From positions 1-33,988 of the forward strand of contig JANXYC010000239.1 of NCBI GenBank assembly GCA_025350305.1: a DNA stretch of 33,988 bases. Reading direction: 5' to 3'. The translations under genes were made by a program, and so were the position numbers. Position 1 is the stretch's first letter, and each line of letters starts with the position of its first letter. Below the pieces are notes generated by a model. That model did not search any database. It was not told the origin of the DNA and saw only the letters and a list, made by a program, of their open reading frames with translations. Below are positions 16,332 to 24,059 of this stretch, one piece after another. This stretch comes from Cyclobacteriaceae bacterium (GTDB lineage: Bacteria; Bacteroidota; Bacteroidia; Cytophagales; Cyclobacteriaceae).

Positions 16332-16619
16332 TTGACCATTCAATTGGTAAAGGGCGGTGTAAATGTTTTAGAATGGGTCAACGTCGCAAATACAGGGCAG
16401 CATGAATTCAAATTTCCTGCATCGCTTAGACCAGGCAAAGATTACTCGTTCGATGTTGTAAGAAATGGCGATGTGTTGTTTACGTCCCGGTTTTTTTCCA
16501 TCAAAAGAAAAATTCCACTGGCGCTTAAGTTCAGTCCATTAGTGGTTGCCGGAATTGTGCTGGTGATTCTACCCAAAAATGATACGAATCGCCTTGCCTT
16601 ACCTCCTTCTCCAAACTAA
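16332..16619 (+). CDS. Small membrane-anchored protein or gene remnant
   Basis: An open frame of about 95 residues has no good start codon: a TTG at 16332 is the best available, and the frame stays open upstream into prmC. It encodes a beta-rich segment (VKGGVNVLEWVNVANTGQHE, then FKFPASLRPGKDYSFDVVRN), a basic KRKIPLALKF, one hydrophobic segment (FSPLVVAGIVLVILP) and a Pro-rich tail. It reads like the C-terminal part of a larger exported protein, so it may be the remnant of a gene whose 5' part is gone. Function unknown. Confidence 0.45.
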   Translation: MTIQLVKGGVNVLEWVNVANTGQHEFKFPASLRPGKDYSFDVVRNGDVLFTSRFFSIKRKIPLALKFSPLVVAGIVLVILPKNDTNRLALPPSPN

Positions 16620-16670
16620 AACCTGCCTGCTAACGGGAATTTCTCATGACGAAGTTTAGTAAGGATCAAT

Positions 16671-19130
16671 TTAAAACCTCAACGCCACCATCGCCATAAA
16701 ATTCCTTCCCGCCTGTGGATAGTAATAATTCTGACGATGCGCCTCCTGGAGTCCGCTGAAGTAGCCCCAGGTGTACCCGTTGGATGCATATTTCACATCA
16801 AAGATGTTATTCATCAGCAAACTAATCCCGATTTCCCGCATCCAGGAAGGCTTGATGGAATAGCTTAAGCGGAGATCATTGATGAGGTATGCATCGATCT
16901 TCCTCGAATCATTGGAGGTATTGTCGAGGAATTGCTTGCCAACATATTTTGATAAGGCTGTTACGTCCAAATTCCGGATCAGCCGCCAGGTCAATGACGA
17001 GCCGCTTATCACATTGGGCGAAAAGGAAATATCGGTGTCCGTGTAGGTGTTTTTTTGCTCATTGTATTGATCATAATTTGCCCCATAATCATACAGTACT
17101 TCGGTAAATTTTTTTATAGTATTGCGGCTGAGGGTGAGGTTTGCATTCCAGGCAAGGCGCGGCGTGAGCCGGACCATTCCTTCCAGCTCAATTCCCATTC
17201 GATAACTTTGATCAACATTGGTCCGGATGGAATTCCCCACATCATTTAGCTGGCCTGTCAACACCAACTGGTTTTTATAATCCATAAAGTAATAATTCGC
17301 GTGGAAAAAGAAATTGTCGCCACTCTTGCGGAACCCCGCCTCGAGATCACGCAGCGTTTCATGCTTTGGTTGTTGGCCTGTAGTCGCATTGACAAAGTCA
17401 TCCCGGACCGGTTCACGGTTGCCGATCGCGTACGAAACGTACAGCTGGTTCCGGTCCGATAGTTGGTAGGTCAGGCCGAATTTTGGATTAAAGAAATTGT
17501 AATGCACATCGACATTAAACTGCTGCTGCTCATTCTCGGTGCCGGATGCTGAGTAGGTCACCGTTCGTACCTGAAGATCGGCAAACGCATAAAGTTTATC
17601 CATTAGTTGATAGTTGTTCTTCCAATAGATATTAAAATCTGTTTTGTGACCCTTGTTGAAATAGTAGCGATAATCTTTCGGCGCCGTCGGTGCGATTTTT
17701 GCCCACGTCACTTCTCCGTAGTGATCACCGGAGTAGTCATTCCACCCTCCGCCAAGCACGGAGGTCCACTTTTCTTTTTCATAATTGAGTGAATACGTAA
17801 ATCCGTAAAATGTATTGTCCAGCCAGCGCCTGCGCACCAGATCAGAAGATTTGATTGTATCCGATCCAATGATCGCATTGGCTATTCCATACTTGGAGAA
17901 CGCAGCGTCATACCTGAACTCCTCATAGTAACCTTTTCCAAACGTGGAATGAAGGGAGGCATTGCCAGTTAGTTCTGGAAGAAACCGGTGCGACAGGTGC
18001 AGTTGATAATGATATTGCCCGTAATTGTCAACCTGGTCTTTGTACATATATGTATTGAATGTCCGGCTGTTGGAGTTCAACAGATTCTGTGTCTGAGCCG
18101 CATTCCAGCCTTCGTCAGCAGCGGTCTGCATCATGGCGGCAACATCGTTATTGAGCCGGGATTGAGGAACACCCCACCAGCTCTGATACGTGATCTCCTT
18201 ACCGCCAAAGGCAATTGCCTTCACCATTGTTTTTTTACCATAAAAACCCGCAGCAAAATAGTATGAACTCAAATCAGACGAGGCCCGGTCAATGAAGCCA
18301 TTTGAGTTGATCTTCGTCACACGTCCGTCGAAGACAAATTTGTTGTTGATCAGCCCGGAGCCAATACCGATGGTATGTTTTTGGGTACCAAAGGAGCCCA
18401 CGGAATTAATGACATCAGCATACGGCTGATCGTTACGGGTGTTCGTCTGAAGATTGATCGTTGCACCAAAGGCCCCTGCACCGTTGGAGGAAGTGCCAAC
18501 ACCGCGCTGAAGCTGAATACTTTGAGTGGAAGTGGCAATATCGGGCACGTCCACCCAGTACACGCCTTGCGACTCACTGTCGTTGTACGGTATTCCATTA
18601 ATAGTGACGTTGATCCGGGTAGCGTCGCTTCCGCGAATTCGAATGCCGGTATATCCTACGCCTGCCCCTGCATCCGAAGTAGTGACCACCGAGGGAGTCC
18701 AATTGAGGAGCATCGGAAGGTCCTGGCCAAAATTTTGTTTCTGAATGGCTTGGCGATTAATATTTGTAAATGAGGTTGGTGTTTTTTCATTGGCCCGCGT
18801 GGCTTCGATGACCACTTCATCGGTAATGGTAGAACTTTCTTCCAGCACAATTTCCAGTGTTGTATTGCCGGCCAGGTCCACCGTTTCCGTTTTCTCCTGA
18901 TAACCCAGGAATCTCACCAGCAAAACATGTTCACCTTCCGGAAGTTTGTCGAGCCGAAACCAGCCGAATTCATCTGTCACAGAAGATGCTTTATTTCCTT
19001 CCGATTGGATGGTGGCGCCCGGCAACGCCCGGTGGTCCTTTGCGTCGCGAATTGTTCCTGTGAGGGAGAATTGTGCTTGCGCACTCAACATCGGCACCAG
19101 CAGTGCTGCTGCAAAAATTAACTTTAACAT
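16671..19130 (-). CDS. TonB-dependent outer-membrane receptor, probably for thiamin
   Basis: The 819-residue protein has a signal peptide (to about residue 20, SAQAQ). A carboxypeptidase-regulatory-like domain follows (about 21-105, LTGTIRDAKDHRALPGATIQ). The plug domain (about 115-225) contains IRIRGSDATRINVTINGIP and GVGTSSNGAGAFGATINLQ, and a long beta-barrel ends in Phe. Such receptors import ligands across the outer membrane using TonB. A TPP riboswitch lies directly upstream on the same strand, as known for the thiamin receptor class (OMR1) of Bacteroidota, so thiamin or a precursor is the likely ligand. No PnuT-type inner-membrane transporter or thiamin salvage gene is adjacent. The flanking genes face it or belong to separate units. 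Confidence 0.92.
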   Translation of the reverse strand: MLKLIFAAALLVPMLSAQAQFSLTGTIRDAKDHRALPGATIQSEGNKASSVTDEFGWFRLDKLPEGEHVLLVRFLGYQEKTETVDLAGNTTLEIVLEESSTITDEVVIEATRANEKTPTSFTNINRQAIQKQNFGQDLPMLLNWTPSVVTTSDAGAGVGYTGIRIRGSDATRINVTINGIPYNDSESQGVYWVDVPDIATSTQSIQLQRGVGTSSNGAGAFGATINLQTNTRNDQPYADVINSVGSFGTQKHTIGIGSGLINNKFVFDGRVTKINSNGFIDRASSDLSSYYFAAGFYGKKTMVKAIAFGGKEITYQSWWGVPQSRLNNDVAAMMQTAADEGWNAAQTQNLLNSNSRTFNTYMYKDQVDNYGQYHYQLHLSHRFLPELTGNASLHSTFGKGYYEEFRYDAAFSKYGIANAIIGSDTIKSSDLVRRRWLDNTFYGFTYSLNYEKEKWTSVLGGGWNDYSGDHYGEVTWAKIAPTAPKDYRYYFNKGHKTDFNIYWKNNYQLMDKLYAFADLQVRTVTYSASGTENEQQQFNVDVHYNFFNPKFGLTYQLSDRNQLYVSYAIGNREPVRDDFVNATTGQQPKHETLRDLEAGFRKSGDNFFFHANYYFMDYKNQLVLTGQLNDVGNSIRTNVDQSYRMGIELEGMVRLTPRLAWNANLTLSRNTIKKFTEVLYDYGANYDQYNEQKNTYTDTDISFSPNVISGSSLTWRLIRNLDVTALSKYVGKQFLDNTSNDSRKIDAYLINDLRLSYSIKPSWMREIGISLLMNNIFDVKYASNGYTWGYFSGLQEAHRQNYYYPQAGRNFMAMVALRF

Positions 19131-19186
19131 TTGATTTTAATTGGTTTAAACCTGCATCGCAGAGGGGACTGCGCGTGCGTGCGTTT

Positions 19187-19272
19187 AACCTTGCCTCCCT
19201 TCGGCCGCATTACCGGCATCAGGTTCTATGGGTATAATCTCAGCCCGTTGTATTATGGCACCCCTTACGGTT
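19187..19272 (-). ncRNA. TPP (thiamin pyrophosphate) riboswitch
   Basis: Read on the minus strand, the segment has the THI-element order: AAGGGGTGCC, then GGGCTGAGATTATACCC with the invariant CTGAGA, then GAACCTGATGCCGG and TAATGCGGCCGAAGGGA. The outer P1 helix can be closed by AACC (19269-19272) with GGTT (19187-19190). It lies 56 bp upstream of the TonB-dependent receptor. TPP binding normally represses. The downstream leader contains a hairpin (CGCAG / CTGCG, 19158-19173) and the palindrome GGTTTAAACC (19143-19152). No T-run follows either, so translational control is more likely than termination. Confidence 0.95.
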
Positions 19273-19273
19273 A

Positions 19274-19304
19274 CAAAAGTAGGATTAATTACTAATCAAA
19301 AAAA
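19274..19304 (-). promoter_or_regulatory. Candidate promoter for the riboswitch-receptor transcript
   Basis: On the minus strand TACTTTTG (19274-19281) matches TAnnTTTG fully. A TTTT lies 19 bases upstream at 19301-19304, and a true TTTG at 19297-19300 has a shorter 15-base spacer. Transcription would start within a few bases of the riboswitch P1 helix, which fits well. Inferred from motif and position. Confidence 0.5.
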
Positions 19305-19320
19305 ATTCAAAATTTAATCT

Positions 19321-20076
19321 TCATTTATTATGCACAAAACTCATAGGGTCTTGTTTAAATATTCTGGTGAGCACGTCATACAAATCCGGAAGTTGGGTAT
19401 AGAATTTCTCCGGGCGCTCAAAAAAATTCTCTACGGCTACCGCAAAGAATTCCTCCACGTTCCGAAAGGCATAGGCCCTGAAAAAATGATGTTCATTCTT
19501 CTGAAGATTCTTCATTTCGGTCGACGCCAATTCTTCAAATCGGTCGACCCAGCGCTTATCCAGCACGGTATACTCATGCTGCATCAGCTTATGCTCAAGC
19601 CATAAGGCATGGGCAAATTCGTGAAGTAAAAGATTCAAGCCATCGTCCGTCCGCTTGAGTCCTTCCGCGATGCCTTTCCAACTAAACACAATGAGACGAA
19701 ATCCCGGGTTTACTTCACCCTTATGAATTTTGTGAGTTAACTTTGAATTGTAATAATCGGGATAGACGATGATCTTTTCAAAGAACGTAAGACTCTCCGG
19801 AGGTAAGAACAATACCAGTTGCGAGGCTGCACTGCAAATAATTGCCTTCATTGCCCGAGTTAGTTTCATTTTCTGTCTGGGAACAAATTCAAAATATTCA
19901 ACGTGATCACGCACCAGGCGAAGAAATTTAATCTTTAACTGCCAGGGCAGTTCGGAGTAATATTTGTACTTGTGATTAAGAAAGCGATGGAAAACCGGAC
20001 CGTAATAAAGACGGAACTGTACTTCCTCATAAAGGCCGTAAAAGAATTGAAAAACAAACTTAGGAAGGCGCAGCAT
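19321..20076 (-). CDS. MtfA-like zinc metallopeptidase (M90 family)
   Basis: The 251-residue product carries a zincin motif HEFAH (His152, Glu153, His156) in LLLHEFAHALWLEH. A downstream acidic segment, NVEEFFAVAVENFFERP, fits the third zinc ligand region of MtfA. In E. coli MtfA is a cytosolic peptidase that binds the glucose regulator Mlc; whether the Bacteroidota homologues have that role is unknown. The hydrophobic N-terminus (LPKFVFQFFYGLYEEVQF) is not a clear signal peptide. It lies 67 bp downstream of glyS on the same strand and may be co-transcribed. Confidence 0.85.
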   Translation of the reverse strand: MLRLPKFVFQFFYGLYEEVQFRLYYGPVFHRFLNHKYKYYSELPWQLKIKFLRLVRDHVEYFEFVPRQKMKLTRAMKAIICSAASQLVLFLPPESLTFFEKIIVYPDYYNSKLTHKIHKGEVNPGFRLIVFSWKGIAEGLKRTDDGLNLLLHEFAHALWLEHKLMQHEYTVLDKRWVDRFEELASTEMKNLQKNEHHFFRAYAFRNVEEFFAVAVENFFERPEKFYTQLPDLYDVLTRIFKQDPMSFVHNK

Positions 20077-20143
20077 AGTTTAAATGCCCATCTTTTTCAA
20101 CAAAGGACCCTTTCAAACAGATTTCCACCTACTGCTGAGGATA

Positions 20144-21688
20144 TTAAATCAAGCGCAGCAAATTGTTGATCGAACATGCGTTCTCCAGTATCCCCTTTAA
20201 TGTTTCTATTTTCACCCGGTCCTGCTTCATCGTATCGCGATAGCGAATCGTGACCGTGTCATCCTGAAGAGTTTGATGATCGACGGTTACACAAAATGGC
20301 GTGCCGATGGCGTCCATCCTGCGATAGCGCTTGCCGATCGTGTCTTTGTCTTCATAATAACACCGGAAGTTAAACTTGAGCTCATTCATGATCATTTCCG
20401 CCTTCTCTGGCAGTCCATCTTTCTTCATCAGGGGTAGTATGGCCACTTTATTGGGCGCTAGTGCAGGATGAATTCGCAGAACAACCCGCTCACTTCCGTC
20501 TTCTAATTTTTCTTCCACGTAGGCACTTGCCAGCACGGATAAAAACATCCGGTCCAGTCCTATAGACGTCTCCACCACGTAGGGTATGAAGTTTTGATTA
20601 TCCTCCGGATCAAAGTATTGCAATTTTTTACCCGATAGTTTCTCATGGCTCTTCAAATCAAAGTCTGAGCGCGAGTGAATGCCTTCCAATTCTTTAAAGC
20701 CCATGGGGAAGTTGAATTGAATGTCACAGGCAGCTTTGGCATAATGCGCCAGGTTAAGGTGATCGTGAAAACGATAATTTTCCTTACCCAACCCCAGTGC
20801 CAGGTGCCATTTCATTCTCTTTTCTTTCCAGAACTCATACCACTTCATCTCTTCGCCTGGCTTAACAAAGAATTGCATCTCCATTTGTTCAAACTCACGC
20901 ATACGGAAGATGAACTGGCGTGCAATTATTTCATTGCGAAACGCCTTTCCAATTTGTGCAATACCAAACGGAATTTTCATCCGTCCGGTTTTTTGCACAT
21001 TCAGGAAGTTGACAAAAATTCCCTGCGCTGTTTCCGGGCGTAAATAGATTTTGCTTGTCTCCTCTGCGATCGAGCCCATCTCGGTTGAGAACATGAGGTT
21101 GAACTGGCGCACATCCGTCCAGTTCTTGGTGCCGGATACCGGATCGGCAATTTCCAGATCAAGCACAAGTTGCTTCATGGACGCCATATCATTGCTACCC
21201 ATCGCATTCTTCAGGCGTGCATTGGTCTCGTTGATCTTTTTTTGGTATTCTTGAACGCGTGGGTTGGTGGCAATAAACATTGCGCTGTCAAAGGTTTCGC
21301 CAAATCGCTTAGCGGCCTTTTCCACTTCTTTTACAATCTTGTCTTCCATTTTGGAGATCGCATCCTCCACCAGCACATCCGCGCGATAACGCTTCTTGGA
21401 ATCCTTGCTGTCAATCATGGGATCATTAAAAGCATCCACGTGACCGGAGGCTTTCCAAGTATCAGGATGCATGAAGATGGCGGCATCAAGACCGACAATG
21501 TTGTCATGAAGGCACGTCATGAACCTCCACCAATATTCTTTGATATTGTTCTTTAGTTCTACTCCGTTCTGGCCATAGTCATAAACCCCGCTGAGCCCAT
21601 CATAGATTTCGCTGGAAGGAAAAACGAACCCATACTCCTTCGCATGGGATACTACTTTCTTGAGAATATTGTCGTCTTGTTGCGCCAT
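20144..21688 (-). CDS. glyS: Glycine--tRNA ligase, dimeric (eukaryote-like) type
   Basis: This class II synthetase charges tRNA-Gly. It is the single-chain homodimeric form rather than the two-subunit alpha2beta2 enzyme of many proteobacteria. Diagnostic stretches are FPSSEIYDGLSGVYDYGQNG (about 23-42), the LRPETAQGIFVNF region, motif 2 around GKAFRNEIIARQ and the motif 3 region SIGLDRMFLSVL. A C-terminal anticodon-binding domain follows (HPALAPNKVAILPL onward). I start at ATG 21688 (MAQQDDNILKK); an ATG at 21709 would add seven non-conserved residues. The 514-residue length is typical. The histidine kinase lies 44 bp upstream, mtfA-like downstream. Confidence 0.95.
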   Translation of the reverse strand: MAQQDDNILKKVVSHAKEYGFVFPSSEIYDGLSGVYDYGQNGVELKNNIKEYWWRFMTCLHDNIVGLDAAIFMHPDTWKASGHVDAFNDPMIDSKDSKKRYRADVLVEDAISKMEDKIVKEVEKAAKRFGETFDSAMFIATNPRVQEYQKKINETNARLKNAMGSNDMASMKQLVLDLEIADPVSGTKNWTDVRQFNLMFSTEMGSIAEETSKIYLRPETAQGIFVNFLNVQKTGRMKIPFGIAQIGKAFRNEIIARQFIFRMREFEQMEMQFFVKPGEEMKWYEFWKEKRMKWHLALGLGKENYRFHDHLNLAHYAKAACDIQFNFPMGFKELEGIHSRSDFDLKSHEKLSGKKLQYFDPEDNQNFIPYVVETSIGLDRMFLSVLASAYVEEKLEDGSERVVLRIHPALAPNKVAILPLMKKDGLPEKAEMIMNELKFNFRCYYEDKDTIGKRYRRMDAIGTPFCVTVDHQTLQDDTVTIRYRDTMKQDRVKIETLKGILENACSINNLLRLI

Positions 21689-21732
21689 AAAGCATAAAGA
21701 TACTTTCAAATTTCAGAAGGAGAAGGGGTGTA

Positions 21733-23058
21733 TTAATTTCTTTGAATCGGAAGTTCAAGGGTAAATTGGGTCCCTTCTCCCAAGACAGAATGAAGTACAA
21801 TGGTGCCGCTCAATTTTTCCACGGCCTCTTTCACAATGTAAAGACCCAATCCACTGCCTTTTGAATTTTCAGAGGCCCGGTAAAACATGTCAAAAACCTT
21901 AGCCTGGTGAAGCGGGTCAATGCCGATGCCATTATCTTCAATTTGTAACCATAGCCGGTCATCAAAACGCTTGCTGTCTATTCGGATATACGAGGTTAGG
22001 ATTTGAGGGTTCCTGTACTGTATGGCGTTTGAAATTAAATTGAAGAGTACGATCTGCAATCGTGTTTTGTCAATGGCCACCGGCGCAGATGCTGGCATAT
22101 TATCCTGAAGTGTCATCGACTCTGCCCCGCTGATAAATTTCAGCGACTCAAAAGTTTCATGTACTAAGTCTTTTACGTCTACATTTTCCAATCGGGTTTC
22201 GAGCCTTGCGTTACGTGAAAAATTAATAAGGTCGCGGATAAATTGTTCAAGGCGTGCGATTCGATCTTTCATTAGATTGAGATACTGTACTGTTTCTTCG
22301 GTGGTACTAGCCCTTTCGCACAATTGAATCAGACCGGAAATGGAACTTAACGGTGCCCGCAAGTCATGTGACGCGCTGTAGACAAATCTGTCGAGTTCAG
22401 AATTTACTTTTTTCAACTGCTTGTTTTGCTCTTTTATCTTCTGTTGCGACACAAAATTCAGTTTGTTAAGAAAATAAATGATAATAAAACCCATCACGTA
22501 TGCGATCGTAAAATTCATGATGAAGAAAAAGTGCGGGCTGGGGGGTTTAAATTCGTCCATTCTAAAAACACTTCCGTAGAAAAGAGCCAGGCTAATGACC
22601 GAAAAAAGGATGCCTTTCCATCTTTCCCCATAGTGATACAAAGCCATGGCGCCGATGCCGCTAACGATAAAATAGAGGAAATTCCCCGTGAGATTGGAGT
22701 CATAGTAAGTGAAAAAAAAAGCGATGTAATTAGTCCGGATGAGCTGAATAAGGATGGCCGTGTTTCGCCAACCGCGTCTCAGTAAATAAAGACAGATGAC
22801 TGAAATGAGAAGACCGATAATAATGGGAATGTTGTTACCATCCGGGTTGAACAGGTTGACTAAAATGAAGAAAATATCAATGCCGATATACATCAGGAAG
22901 AAATACCTTGCGAAAAGGACTTTGTCACTTTTCTCTTCCAAATCAATCGGTTGATTTCCGAACTTCGACTTTTTTAGAGTGATCATCCGAAAAATGTGTT
23001 GACGTATTTTTGCATATTTCTCTACAAATTCTGTAAATACCTTTGGACGTGTCCCCAA
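21733..23058 (-). CDS. Membrane-bound sensor histidine kinase
   Basis: The 441-residue product has five or six predicted membrane helices in the first 200 residues (e.g. YFFLMYIGIDIFFILVNLF, NFTIAYVMGFIIIYFLN). A short coiled coil is followed by a DHp domain with phospho-acceptor His231 in SASHDLRAPLSSI. The catalytic ATPase domain shows the N box NLISNAIQYRN, G1 box DNGIGI and G2 box GSGLGLYIVKEA. No dedicated periplasmic ligand domain is seen, so the signal may be sensed in the membrane. No response regulator is adjacent, so it is an orphan kinase. The start may be the ATG at 23058 or 22986. Confidence 0.9.
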   Translation of the reverse strand: MGTRPKVFTEFVEKYAKIRQHIFRMITLKKSKFGNQPIDLEEKSDKVLFARYFFLMYIGIDIFFILVNLFNPDGNNIPIIIGLLISVICLYLLRRGWRNTAILIQLIRTNYIAFFFTYYDSNLTGNFLYFIVSGIGAMALYHYGERWKGILFSVISLALFYGSVFRMDEFKPPSPHFFFIMNFTIAYVMGFIIIYFLNKLNFVSQQKIKEQNKQLKKVNSELDRFVYSASHDLRAPLSSISGLIQLCERASTTEETVQYLNLMKDRIARLEQFIRDLINFSRNARLETRLENVDVKDLVHETFESLKFISGAESMTLQDNMPASAPVAIDKTRLQIVLFNLISNAIQYRNPQILTSYIRIDSKRFDDRLWLQIEDNGIGIDPLHQAKVFDMFYRASENSKGSGLGLYIVKEAVEKLSGTIVLHSVLGEGTQFTLELPIQRN

Positions 23059-23204
23059 GATTAAGAAAAACCAACGGCAACCTTCCTAATTCTTTTGTCA
23101 ACAAATGTAAGAGCAAAGCACTTAAACTATAACGTGATGGCTTAAATTGGAAAACTATTGGTCTTTTGCTGATTTTGTTTTTGTAATTCTCCTTATTTTA
23201 CGTC

Positions 23205-24059
23205 ATGATCCGTACCATTGGATTGGCCATTGCTTTTTCACCCACGGCTGAGCGTATGCTGGCGGAGGCTATTTATTTTGTCAGTCAGTTCCAGGCCCGG
23301 CTTGTACTGATTCACATTGGTGATCATGGACCAAAGGAAGAGCAATTGATTCAATCCTTGTTAAAGAGCAAAGGACTCTCTGATAAGACGGTTACGGTCA
23401 GGTGGGATAAAGGCGAGGCGGCCAAGGCAATTCTCAGGGCATGCGACCTTGAGAAAGTGGATTTGCTGATCGCCGGTGCATTGAAAAAAGAAGACCTCCT
23501 GCACTTCTATCTCGGCACTATCGCGCGCCACATTATGAGACGATCCAAATGTTCAGTCCTTTTACTCACACAACCCGCGCTGGTGCCCGGCGCATTCAAA
23601 AACATTGTTGTGGATGCTGAAGACAGTCCGCACGTGGAGGAATCCATTTCGTTGGCATGCGATTTTGGTAAGAAAACAAAAAATGCCTGGATCCATGTCG
23701 TGCGGGAGTTAAAACTGTATGGACTTGCTATGTCTGCGTCTGATCAATGCTCAGAAGATGAGTATGAAAAGATCCGGCAAGGACTGGTAAAGGATGAACT
23801 TGAAAACGTAGAGAAGTTGTTGCAGAAAATTCCGCATGAAAATCTAAAAATAAATATCAAGGTCGTCTCCGGAAAGTCGGGTTTTGAGTTGGCTCAATTC
23901 GCCCTGCGCAAGCAAGCCGATTTATTGGTGGTGAGCGCTCCTCCGAGGCGATTCAGATTTTTTGATCGTGTCTTCACCCATGACCTCGAGTATGTCTTTG
24001 CCGACCTGCCGTGTAATTTATTGATCGTGCAACCCGGAAAGGAGGGTCAGCGTGGCTAA
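23205..24059 (+). CDS. Universal stress protein, tandem UspA domains
   Basis: The 284-residue protein contains two UspA folds. Domain one (about 1-130) has the nucleotide-binding-type loop around GALKKEDLLHFYLGTIARHI and ends SKCSVLLLTQ. Domain two (about 135-280) is more diverged and ends DLPCNLLIVQPG. Tandem universal stress proteins often modulate transporters or stress survival, sometimes by binding ATP. Its last 8 bp overlap the start of the cation/proton antiporter gene, so the two are almost surely co-translated and may work together, for example the stress protein acting as a cytosolic regulator of the antiporter. That link is inference. Confidence 0.9.
   Translation: MIRTIGLAIAFSPTAERMLAEAIYFVSQFQARLVLIHIGDHGPKEEQLIQSLLKSKGLSDKTVTVRWDKGEAAKAILRACDLEKVDLLIAGALKKEDLLHFYLGTIARHIMRRSKCSVLLLTQPALVPGAFKNIVVDAEDSPHVEESISLACDFGKKTKNAWIHVVRELKLYGLAMSASDQCSEDEYEKIRQGLVKDELENVEKLLQKIPHENLKINIKVVSGKSGFELAQFALRKQADLLVVSAPPRRFRFFDRVFTHDLEYVFADLPCNLLIVQPGKEGQRG
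24038..24046 (+). promoter_or_regulatory. Strong Shine-Dalgarno before the antiporter GTG start
   Basis: AAAGGAGGG lies five bases before the GTG at 24052, inside the end of the universal stress protein gene. Strong Shine-Dalgarno sites are uncommon in Bacteroidota. It supports this GTG as the start and translation that depends on ribosomes reaching the end of the upstream gene. Confidence 0.6.

Noticed and set aside
18375-18773. 132-codon plus-strand frame
   Set aside because: Antisense to the TonB-dependent receptor plug region; no independent evidence of coding.
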